Source: Chlorobiota bacterium (GTDB taxonomy: Bacteria; Bacteroidota; Chlorobiia; Chlorobiales; Chlorobiaceae). Taken from it: a stretch of DNA of 64,000 bases. The stretch spans positions 1-64,000 of the forward strand of contig VGGK01000004.1 of the NCBI GenBank assembly GCA_016868665.1, given 5' to 3'. The translations under genes and the position numbers were made by a program. Within the stretch, counting starts at the first letter, position 1, and the number at the start of each line of letters is the position of its first letter. Below the pieces are notes generated by a model. That model searched no databases. It saw nothing but the letters and a program-made list of their open reading frames with translations, and had not been told where the DNA came from. Positions 53,976-61,171 of this stretch are shown piece after piece.

Positions 53976-54895
53976 CGCATAGCCCCGGAAAAAGCGTCAG
54001 TCGCCTTGCGAAGGTTGTCCATATAGTCATGGGCGAGCGGATCGACCGTCCCTGTCCTGCCGCCGATATCCCTTGCGATCGCTTCCGCCTGGACATTACT
54101 GAACTGGGGCGAAATGAACACCACCCTGATATCGGCCGCTCTGGCTTGTTCGATGACCTTCTGCAGCTGACGCGGGGTAAGCGTTTTACCCTCCTCTTCG
54201 GCGGCTATCTGTTTGAGGCCGAATTCATCGGCATAGTATCCCCAGGCAGGATGAAAGACGAGAAATCTGCGATTCCTGACAGGCTCGAGCCTGCTGCGAA
54301 TATCGAACCGCAGGGCTTCAAGCTCGGAGACAACTTCATCTGCGTTGGCAGTATAACGTTCCCGGCGCTCAGGATCGACAAGAATCAGGGCTTTTTCGAT
54401 ATTGCGTGCGATGATGATGCCATTTTCCGGAGAAAGCCAGTAATGAGGATCGAAACGGCCGTGGTGATGATGATCGGCATCTTTGCGGAGATCTTCCGCA
54501 TGGGTGCGTTTTTCATGCGCATGATCTTCATGGTTCACGGCAATAAGCCTCACCCCTTCCGATGCGTCGCATATCTGAAGTTCCGGATTGAGCGAAAGAA
54601 TGCGAGGCATCCAGTCAAGTTCGAATTCCACCCCGGAACCGGCCTTGACGAACAGTGAGGCACCGGACAATGACGACATCTGTCTCGGGGTCGGTTCATA
54701 GCTGTGCGGATTGCCTCCCGGAGGTACCATGGCAGTTACGGCAACATGGTCGCCGCCGATTCTTTCGACGAAATAAGCAAAAGGCACAATGGAGGTGACG
54801 ACCTGCAGCCGCCCGTTTTCCGGAGTGTTGACGCAGCCGTTCTGGAGCAGCAGAATCATCAGCATTGAAAGAAGGGCTACGGATCTGTGGATCAT
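53972..54895 (-). CDS. znuA: zinc-type metal ABC transporter solute-binding lipoprotein
   Basis: This 307-residue cluster A-I binding protein has a lipoprotein signal (NGC at about 19-21), VTSIVPFAYFVERIGGDHV, GGNPHSYEPTPRQ and a His-rich loop (NHEDHAHEKRTHAED and DADHHHHGRFDPHYWLSP). Metal His residues are in PHSYEP and DPHYWLS. The His-rich loop favours zinc over manganese. It stands between zur and znuC with ATGA overlaps on each side. Confidence 0.92.
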   Translation of the reverse strand: MIHRSVALLSMLMILLLQNGCVNTPENGRLQVVTSIVPFAYFVERIGGDHVAVTAMVPPGGNPHSYEPTPRQMSSLSGASLFVKAGSGVEFELDWMPRILSLNPELQICDASEGVRLIAVNHEDHAHEKRTHAEDLRKDADHHHHGRFDPHYWLSPENGIIIARNIEKALILVDPERRERYTANADEVVSELEALRFDIRSRLEPVRNRRFLVFHPAWGYYADEFGLKQIAAEEEGKTLTPRQLQKVIEQARAADIRVVFISPQFSNVQAEAIARDIGGRTGTVDPLAHDYMDNLRKATDAFSGAMR

Positions 54896-55323
54896 GATCG
54901 GGAATGGTTCGTTTGCAAAAGACAGGATCCGCAGATCCCCTCGAACTGCATGGCATGGGTAAGCAGCCGGTATCCTCCGACCATCATACCATCATGATAG
55001 CGGCACTCCCCGACTTCGGAGATACGGCCGCAGTAGATGCAGATGATATGATGCTGGTGAGGGTTATCAGGATTCGGACAAAGGGCATAACGGCGTACCC
55101 GTCCGAATCCGGGGATACGGAAAAGAATCCCGCTTTCGGCCAGAGCTTCGAGATTGCGATAAACTCCGGGAAGACCGCTTCTGCCGAACTTCTCCAGGAG
55201 ATGGTCATGTACATCCCTGGGCGAGAGCGGCCTGACGCTGTCCGAAAGAAGCGTCAGAATGGCAAGACGGACCGGCGTTACTTTCAATCCGGCTTTCCTG
55301 ATTATTACCGGAGCATTCCGCAT
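54892..55323 (-). CDS. zur: Fur-family regulator, probably Zur
   Basis: This 143-residue Fur protein has a winged helix (LKVTPVRLAILTLLS) and a metal domain with HQHHIICIYCGRISEV and a second Cys pair (ICGSC) near the C-terminus, for structural zinc. It is the first gene of the zur-znuA-znuC-znuB operon and has a perfect palindrome directly upstream. It probably represses this operon when zinc is plentiful; Fur for iron cannot be fully excluded. Confidence 0.88.
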   Translation of the reverse strand: MRNAPVIIRKAGLKVTPVRLAILTLLSDSVRPLSPRDVHDHLLEKFGRSGLPGVYRNLEALAESGILFRIPGFGRVRRYALCPNPDNPHQHHIICIYCGRISEVGECRYHDGMMVGGYRLLTHAMQFEGICGSCLLQTNHSRS

Positions 55324-55329
55324 ATCTTA

Positions 55330-55348
55330 AATGGAAATAATTTCCATT
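55330..55348. promoter_or_regulatory. perfect 19-base palindrome, probable Zur/Fur operator
   Basis: AATGGAAATAATTTCCATT is symmetric about its central base and lies 7 bases before the zur start codon. Fur-family boxes are palindromes of this size and AT-rich type, so autoregulation of the zinc operon is likely. Confidence 0.75.
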
Positions 55349-55369
55349 CAAGATACAAAAAACATGGAG

Positions 55370-55401
55370 AAAAAGCAGACCGGAGACTGACGAAGCTCCG
55401 G
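55370..55401 (-). terminator. intrinsic terminator of leuA
   Basis: The minus strand forms CCGGAG-N10-CTCCGG followed, three bases later, by a run of T. It sits about 13 bases after the leuA stop. Confidence 0.65.
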
Positions 55402-55413
55402 CCGCGTAACCGT

Positions 55414-57102
55414 TTAGGGAAGGCGGTTCAGCGAACTGACGATCGCCTTGATAGATGCAAGGCTGATATTCGAATCGATACCGGCGCCAAAAGAGACCCT
55501 GCCGTCGGGACACCCTATTCGAATGTATGCCACAGCAAGCGCGCCGGCACTGTGACCGATCGCATGTTCGGCATAATTCTCGATGGTGAATTCGAGACCG
55601 CTGACCTCAACAAACCCTTTCACAAAGGCATCGACCGGACCGTTGCCCCTGGCATCCACATGAAACTCCCGGTCTTTCATCTGAACCGTGCAGGTAATAA
55701 TGGTCGCCTCTTCATCGTTACGGTCAGGGTCCTCGTCATCCCAGCTTATATGACATTTCTTCAGTACGAACGGCTCCTTGAGTTTCACGTACTCCTGGTG
55801 AAAAAGGTCGTGTATGCGCTCCGGCGAAAGTTCCTCTCCCGTACGGTCGGCAACCGCCTGTACTGCCTCCGCAAAGTCGGGCTGCATCCATTTGGGAATC
55901 TGGATACCGTAGTCCTGCTCAAGCACATAAGCCACTCCGCCCTTGCCGGATTGGCTGTTTATGCGAACGATCGCTTCATAGTTGCATCCCACGTCCTGCG
56001 GATCTATCGGCAGGTAGGGAACATCCCACGTGCCGTCAGCAGAGACCTTGTGCGCTTTCATCCCCTTGCTGATGGCATCCTGGTGCGAACCTGAAAATGC
56101 CGTATAGACAAGATCACCTGCATAGGGATGCCTCGGATGAACGTCCATGCGGGTGCATTTACGGTAAATTTCCCGAATCTTCGGGAGGTCGGAAAAGTCC
56201 AGCTCGGGATCAACGCCCTGGGTAAACAGGTTAAGCGCCATGGTGACGATATCCATGTTGCCACAACGCTCGCCATTGCCGAACAGTGCCCCTTCAACGC
56301 GATCCGCTCCGGCCATGACTGCAAATTCAGCCGTAGCCACGGCCGTACCGCGATCGTTATGCGCATGGACGCTGATCAGCACCGCTTCGCGATCCCTGAT
56401 ATGCCGGCAGAACCATTCGATCCGGTCGGCATAGATGTTCGGCCTCGACATTTCGACGGTCGAAGGCAGATTGAGAATGATCCTGTTGTCGGCAGACGCC
56501 CCCCAGGCGTCCATTACGGCATGGCAGACTTCGAGAGCATAGTCGAGCTCCGTACCGGTAAAGCTTTCCGGACTGTACTCGAAACGGATACCCGGATTGC
56601 CGCTCTCCTCTTTCAGCCTTCGCACGAGTTGTGTTCCCTCCACGGCAATAGCCCTGATCTCATCCTTGTTCTTGCGGAACACGACATCCCTCTGCTGTCT
56701 CGATGTCGAATTGTAGAGATGCACGATCACGCGGCCTGCTCCCTTCACCGATTCGAAAGTCCTGCGTATCAGGTGCTCCCGAGCCTGGGTCAGCACCTGT
56801 ATGGTCACATCCTCGGGGATGAGATTCTGCTCGACAAGCCGCCGTACGAATGCGAACTCGGTAGCCGATGCCGACGGAAATCCTATCTCTATCTCCTTGA
56901 ACCCGATGGAAACCAGCAACTGAAACATGGCCACCTTTTCATCGACGCTCATCGGCACCGGAAGAGCCTGATTGCCGTCTCTCAGGTCTACGCTGCACCA
57001 TACCGGTGCTTTGGTGATGGTGTTATCCGGCCACGTTCTGCCGGCAATCTCAACTGCGGGATATGCAGTGTATTTCCGATAATTCATCCCATTCTTTTTC
57101 AT
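55414..57102 (-). CDS. leuA: 2-isopropylmalate synthase
   Basis: From ATG 57102 (after AGAGGA, a good ribosome binding site) this is a 562-residue LeuA of the long type. It has VWCSVDLRDGNQALPVPMS (metal Asp), SVHAHNDRGTAVATAEFAVMAGADRVEGALFGNGERCGN and the metal His pair. A C-terminal regulatory domain (FTIENYAEHAIGHSAGALAVAYIRI) binds leucine for feedback inhibition. The 11-codon upstream extension overlaps the ribosome binding site and is not used. A leader peptide and terminator lie upstream. Confidence 0.95.
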   Translation of the reverse strand: MKKNGMNYRKYTAYPAVEIAGRTWPDNTITKAPVWCSVDLRDGNQALPVPMSVDEKVAMFQLLVSIGFKEIEIGFPSASATEFAFVRRLVEQNLIPEDVTIQVLTQAREHLIRRTFESVKGAGRVIVHLYNSTSRQQRDVVFRKNKDEIRAIAVEGTQLVRRLKEESGNPGIRFEYSPESFTGTELDYALEVCHAVMDAWGASADNRIILNLPSTVEMSRPNIYADRIEWFCRHIRDREAVLISVHAHNDRGTAVATAEFAVMAGADRVEGALFGNGERCGNMDIVTMALNLFTQGVDPELDFSDLPKIREIYRKCTRMDVHPRHPYAGDLVYTAFSGSHQDAISKGMKAHKVSADGTWDVPYLPIDPQDVGCNYEAIVRINSQSGKGGVAYVLEQDYGIQIPKWMQPDFAEAVQAVADRTGEELSPERIHDLFHQEYVKLKEPFVLKKCHISWDDEDPDRNDEEATIITCTVQMKDREFHVDARGNGPVDAFVKGFVEVSGLEFTIENYAEHAIGHSAGALAVAYIRIGCPDGRVSFGAGIDSNISLASIKAIVSSLNRLP

Positions 57103-57141
57103 TGATGCTTTTCCTCTTATTGTAATTTTGGTCATATAAAC

Positions 57142-57175
57142 AAAAAAAGCCGCCTTCCCCTGAAGGGCGGCGGCT
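57142..57175 (-). terminator. attenuator terminator upstream of leuA
   Basis: The minus strand forms AAGCCGCC...GGCGGCTT with an upper CTTC/GAAG stem and a small GCC bulge, followed by seven T. It ends about 40 bases before the leuA start. Its place between the leader peptide and leuA shows that it is a regulated, conditional terminator. Confidence 0.85.
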
Positions 57176-57206
57176 TAAACTCTGTTCCTTTCCAGCGGAA
57201 AACGAA

Positions 57207-57293
57207 CTAAAACGCACCTCCCCCAAGAGCCCCCGAGCTCTGAAGTAGCAGGCATAGGCCTGTGGAAAGGCTGTTCAGGTTCACTGTAAACAT
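57207..57293 (-). CDS. leu leader peptide (28 residues)
   Basis: ATG at 57293 opens a 28-codon frame ending in TAG. Seven of its 28 codons are leucine (CTG, CTT, CTA, CTG, CTA, CTT, CTT), with the cluster L-C-L-L-L at residues 13-17. It sits 114 bases before leuA and 32 before the terminator stem. Hairpins overlap it (CAGGC-ctat-GCCTG and AGAGC-N5-GCTCT). This is the architecture of amino-acid-responsive attenuation, in which stalling at leucine codons prevents the terminator. A TTGACA-like -35 lies near 57356-57361. Confidence 0.78.
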   Translation of the reverse strand: MFTVNLNSLSTGLCLLLQSSGALGGGAF

Positions 57294-57446
57294 TTTTTCC
57301 GATGAAAACGGTTTTCGACGCGATTATTAATTTACGCAATATAAAAAAATCAACCTGTCAACACAATCATCAGTTAAGAGAACCTGTCATATTGCTCCAT
57401 GGTTCCCCGGCAGTTCCCTCAGGCATCCATGCTGAGGCTTCAGCGA

Positions 57447-57932
57447 TCACCTCGCCGCAACAAGTTCCATGACCGTTCTTCCCCGGCTGTCGAACAGGAT
57501 GAGGCGCCGTCCGGATATATCATAGGATGCTGTAATGCGAAGGGCATCGAGAAAACGCCGCTCCTGTTCCATGATACGCGGCGAACAGGCCATGCGCGTC
57601 GTCCCGATCGAACCGAAAGAGAGTCTGCCTCTATGGCTCGTATAGCTTCCGTTAAGATTGTTGCAGCCGGTCGAACCGCTCACTCTGCCATAGCTGTAAA
57701 GAATGATATGGGCATCCATTTTCTGGCCGGGGTAGAACGACGCCCTTCTGCCCATGATCTCCACTGCACGCCATGTAGTATTGAGCAGACGCGTACCTTC
57801 ATCAGGATAAACTCCACCCGGCCTGTCGGGCCTTGCGTATTGCACTGTGCATCCTGTCACGGCGAAAAAAAGAATAAGCAGTACTGAATAGAGCGGCAGA
57901 TTGACGGCTCTTCTGGCAACACGACGATTCAT
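57447..57932 (-). CDS. META-domain (HslJ-like) lipoprotein
   Basis: From ATG 57932 this is a 161-residue protein with a lipobox near residue 28 (FFAVTGCTV). A META domain follows: LLNTTWRAVEIMGRR, GRVSGSTGCNNLNGSYT, LSFGSIGTTRMACSP and MEQERRFLDALRI. META/HslJ proteins are periplasmic or outer-membrane lipoproteins linked to heat or oxidative stress; the exact function is not settled. The long upstream frame extension is not part of the gene. Confidence 0.85.
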   Translation of the reverse strand: MNRRVARRAVNLPLYSVLLILFFAVTGCTVQYARPDRPGGVYPDEGTRLLNTTWRAVEIMGRRASFYPGQKMDAHIILYSYGRVSGSTGCNNLNGSYTSHRGRLSFGSIGTTRMACSPRIMEQERRFLDALRITASYDISGRRLILFDSRGRTVMELVAAR

Positions 57933-58024
57933 GGTCTTTACTGTTCTGGTTTCGGAAACACGCTCTCCTGCAGCAGTCGGCACAATTCTATTACCGCCTG
58001 TCGTCTTATAAAGTTCATTCGGCA

Positions 58025-58420
58025 TTATCCGATCCAGTGTCTGCTGATGCTGTGAAGGCTGACCGCAAAAAGGAGGACACAGAAACCTCCGGGAACGGCG
58101 AGGTCGATCTGTACCGGCAGAAGCTGTTCTCCGCCCATGGCATGGCGCAGGATATCGACTCCGTAGGTCAGCGGAAGAAGATACGAAAGGAATTGAAGCG
58201 GATCCGGCAGGGAGCTGACCAAAAAAAAGCCGCAGAGAAAAATCATGGGAAAACGCACGAAATTCGACAGCGTCTGCACCTCGAACACCTCCGTTGCCAA
58301 TAGTGCAAGCAGCAGGCTCAGGTAGGTGGAAACGAGCGCCGTCAGCAGAACTGCCGCAGCAACCAGACTCCATGAAACTCCCGAAAGGGTGGAAAAGATG
58401 AAGCCGAGAGCGCTATCCAT
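58025..58420 (-). pseudogene. C-terminal half of an ABC-2 exporter permease
   Basis: This 131-residue frame holds three or four membrane helices with LLATEVFEVQTLSNFVRFPMIFLCGFFLVSSLPDPLQFLSYLLPLTYGVDILR. This is the second half of a DrrB/ABC-2-type permease, which is normally about 250 residues. The first half is missing and the frame begins 4 bases after the stop of the likewise damaged ATPase. Together they look like a degraded exporter. Confidence 0.7.
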
Positions 58421-58424
58421 CGCT

Positions 58425-58889
58425 TCATCGGCGGGCCCTCCCCTCTTTTTCCCCCGTCATGGAGCCGGATCCGATACCGGTAACCTCGACGAACAAATCC
58501 TCGAGCGACAGATGCCGTTTCCTGGCTTCGAGTACCTCGACTCCCTTGTCTTCGAGATAGCGCGCAACCGATCCGGCTTTAATCGGTGCGCAGGTCTCGA
58601 TCCTGAGTTCGTTTTCTCTCTTCTCGTAAAAATCAAGCCAGGGAAACGCGTCGTGCAGATCTGCATGCGGGACGGCAGAACTGCCGGACACCGTAACCGT
58701 CATCGCATGGATGCCCCGCACCGGCTGAAGCAACCGCTCGAGACTTTCGGTGCGAACAATCCGTCCGCTGACGATAAATGCGACCCGGTCGCATAACCGT
58801 TCGGCGTCTTCGATGTCAACCGCCCGGACAGTCCCGAACAGCTTTACCAGACCATGAGCCCGGATAGCCGCTTGCACAGAAGATTCCAT
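58425..58889 (-). pseudogene. ABC-2 exporter ATPase with internal deletion
   Basis: The frame begins like an ABC ATPase (AIRAHGLVKLFGTVRAVD, residues 8-25). It then jumps directly to a segment after the H-loop (DAERLCDRVAFIVSGRIV), followed by the C-terminal DUF4162-like part (RHLSLEDLFVEVTGIG). Walker A, the signature, Walker B and the H-loop are all absent, so an in-frame deletion of roughly 150 codons has removed the catalytic core. The protein cannot hydrolyse ATP. The partner permease gene is also truncated. Confidence 0.8.
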
Positions 58890-58902
58890 CTCCAGTTACG
58901 AT

Positions 58903-59853
58903 TCATCCGTTTTTCAGAACCGTGCCCGTGGCCATTGCTGCAGCTTTTTCCCTGATTGTGCGGAACTGCTCGCTGACGGCTTCGATTCTCGACTCCCACA
59001 CCGGATCGGGGGCGGTCCTTTCGGCTTCATCGAGAAATGTCAGCAGTGTCGAGGTGCAGGCGACAGGATCGAACAGTATCCACTTGGCCGCAATACCGAG
59101 AAACAGCGCAAGTATGAATAGAGCGAACTTGCCGAATGCCCATGACTGGGGCAGAAACAGCGCAACGGCGCCGAGAGGCACCATAAACAAAACGGTGGTG
59201 AAAATGACGAAAATATAGCTAAGAAGAGTCAGGGCTACAGCATTCTTCAAAAGAGATTTCCATGATTGACAGTATATGATGATGCCTGATTTTGCCGCAT
59301 CAAAAACGTTAGGGTTTTTCGTACGGAAGGTCCATGCAATAACGGACTCGTCGATATAGGTGAGACTGAAAGTCACGATCCGCTGCACGACGGATGCAAG
59401 TCCTTCAAGTGCCGGAATGGGCAAGGCCTGCATGATGTTGAACAGGGTGCGGTTGAGCGATACAAGCACTCCTTTTACCAGCTGATCGACAAGTGCGAGT
59501 ACGCTGACCTCCCTGAAATAACCCATGACCCGTTCTTTGGCCCATGACGTCTGGGAGATGCCCTGGGGCAACGCGCCATTTTCAACAATTTCCGTAATCA
59601 GGGCGATATGCCCTGCCTGCAGCAGATAGAGCACATACTCCCGTATAAACCTGAAACCGAATCCTCCGGCAAAGAGAGCAAGAAAAAAAAGCACTGCCGC
59701 CGCTCCGCCGCCGAAAACGCTTCCGATGAGCGCAAGAATTCCAAGAAACACGGCAACCGCGCCAACAAGCGCGCCGTAGACCATTGCCCGGTAGAAAAGA
59801 TACGCGCTGGTACGCATGACGATACCCGTTGCCTTGCCAAGTTGAAGAGCCAT
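58903..59853 (-). CDS. multi-spanning membrane protein, unknown function
   Basis: This 316-residue protein has about six hydrophobic segments (e.g. AMVYGALVGAVAVFLGILALIGSVFGGG and ALTLLSYIFVIFTTVLFMVPLGAVALFL). It has an internal amphipathic region (ESVIAWTFRTKNPNVFDAAKSGIIIY) and a charged C-terminal tail. No transporter signature is recognised. It follows mtgA by 14 bases and probably shares its transcript. Confidence 0.7.
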   Translation of the reverse strand: MALQLGKATGIVMRTSAYLFYRAMVYGALVGAVAVFLGILALIGSVFGGGAAAVLFFLALFAGGFGFRFIREYVLYLLQAGHIALITEIVENGALPQGISQTSWAKERVMGYFREVSVLALVDQLVKGVLVSLNRTLFNIMQALPIPALEGLASVVQRIVTFSLTYIDESVIAWTFRTKNPNVFDAAKSGIIIYCQSWKSLLKNAVALTLLSYIFVIFTTVLFMVPLGAVALFLPQSWAFGKFALFILALFLGIAAKWILFDPVACTSTLLTFLDEAERTAPDPVWESRIEAVSEQFRTIREKAAAMATGTVLKNG

Positions 59854-59867
59854 AATCGATATCCGCT

Positions 59868-60779
59868 TTAAGGGTTTGAAGTTCCTGAACCCGCATCGTC
59901 TTCTGCTCCTTCGGGCTTACCGACGGAGGACTCGATACCGGAAACCGGATCGGGCTGTTCGGCTGCACCGGACGCTGTGCTGTCAGCAGATGCGGCCTGT
60001 CTGACAAGATAATCGGGCACCCCGACAACGACTGAATCCACAGCTGTGGTATCGGGAGAAACGGTCATTACCGCTTTGTAGTCGGGAAGCACGACGCCCC
60101 TTCTGATCATGATAGCATAGATCCGTTTTGCCCGGTTCCGGACATATCGCGATGGATTGACGGGAGAATATTTCAGCGGATTGGGAAGAACGGCGGCAAG
60201 ACGGGCTGCCTGCTGCGGAGAGATACCGGCAGCGCTCACACCGTAATAGGTACGCGCTGCCTGCTCGACACCGAAAATGCCGTCGCCCCATTCCGCCACG
60301 TTCACGTAGAGTTCGAGGATCCTGCGTTTCGAAAGCGTTTTCTCGATTCTCCAGGTAAGAATAGCCTCCTTGATCTTGCGCACGGGATTCCTGGAAGGAG
60401 AAAGATAAAGATTCTTGGCAAGCTGCTGGCTGATGGTGCTGGCTCCCGACTTGAACTCCCTTGCTTCGATATTTTTTTCGATGGCCATTTCGATAGCTTC
60501 ATAATCGAATCCCCTGTGCTGCCAGAACTTGTTGTCCTCGGCAATGAGCACCGCCTTGACGAGGTTCGACGAGACCCGGTCGAGCGATACCCAGCGCTGA
60601 CGTACCCGCTTGTCGTCGAGTCCCTCCTGCTTCCACTGTGCCTCGCGATACTCCATGAACGCGGACATGGAAGGATTTTCTACCGACAGGCGACCGATAT
60701 CCGGATAAAAAAAATACCGTCCGACATCGATGGCAAAGAACAGCAGGACAATTGTGATACTGTTTCTCAGAAGCTTCAT
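59868..60779 (-). CDS. mtgA: monofunctional peptidoglycan glycosyltransferase
   Basis: From ATG 60779 this is a 303-residue protein with one N-terminal membrane helix (SITIVLLFFAIDVGRYFFYP). A GT51 domain follows with VKAVLIAEDNKFWQHRGFD (catalytic Glu), SGASTISQQLAKNLYLSPSRN, RKIKEAILTWRIEKTLSKRRILELYVN and the second Glu in NVAEWGDGIFGVEQAA. It polymerises lipid II into glycan strands. The C-terminal tail after residue 250 is long and Ser/Pro/Gly-rich, unlike most MtgA. Confidence 0.92.
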   Translation of the reverse strand: MKLLRNSITIVLLFFAIDVGRYFFYPDIGRLSVENPSMSAFMEYREAQWKQEGLDDKRVRQRWVSLDRVSSNLVKAVLIAEDNKFWQHRGFDYEAIEMAIEKNIEAREFKSGASTISQQLAKNLYLSPSRNPVRKIKEAILTWRIEKTLSKRRILELYVNVAEWGDGIFGVEQAARTYYGVSAAGISPQQAARLAAVLPNPLKYSPVNPSRYVRNRAKRIYAIMIRRGVVLPDYKAVMTVSPDTTAVDSVVVGVPDYLVRQAASADSTASGAAEQPDPVSGIESSVGKPEGAEDDAGSGTSNP

Positions 60780-60989
60780 CGCCTGGTGATTAAAAAGGTT
60801 AAGCATACTCAGCAAAGCAAGATACCAAATATCCGAAAGATGACACAACTATCACCCGGCTCGGGTTCAGCAATGCGATGGCGTCAGGGAAAAGGCATGG
60901 AGTAATGACCGTAAATGGCGGCGGCAACTGCAGGTAAAAAAGCGATTATGCCGGAGGCAACTCATCCGGAGCATATGATTTGGCATAAA

Positions 60990-61014
60990 AAAAACAGGGA
61001 GCGACCCTGTTTTT
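60990..61014 (-). terminator. intrinsic terminator downstream of tRNA-Arg
   Basis: AAAACAGGG-agcga-CCCTGTTTT is symmetric and T-rich on both strands, so it can end transcription of the tRNA on the minus strand 36 bases after its 3' end. Confidence 0.8.
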
Positions 61015-61049
61015 CTATTGTCCGTCGACCAAGAACGGAATTAACCCTG

Positions 61050-61122
61050 TACCCTTGGGCAGACTCGAACTGCCGACCCACAGTTTAGGAAACTGTTGCT
61101 CTATCCACTGAGCTACAAGGGT
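61050..61122 (-). tRNA. tRNA-Arg(CCT)
   Basis: The minus strand folds into a full 73-base cloverleaf: acceptor ACCCTTG/CAAGGGT, D arm GCTC/GAGC, anticodon stem ACAGT/ACTGT with loop TTCCTAA (anticodon CCT), T arm GGCAG-TTCGAGT-CTGCC and discriminator A. The 3' CCA is not encoded. It reads AGG codons and lies between mutL and mtgA with its own terminator. Confidence 0.95.
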
Positions 61123-61171
61123 ATAAGGCGATAATGTAATTGTTTTCGGACAAACATGCAATAAAAGCGCC

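Noticed and set aside
55414-57135. Longer leuA start at 57135
   Set aside because: The extra 11 codons contain the AGAGGA ribosome binding site for the ATG at 57102 and lie next to the attenuator.
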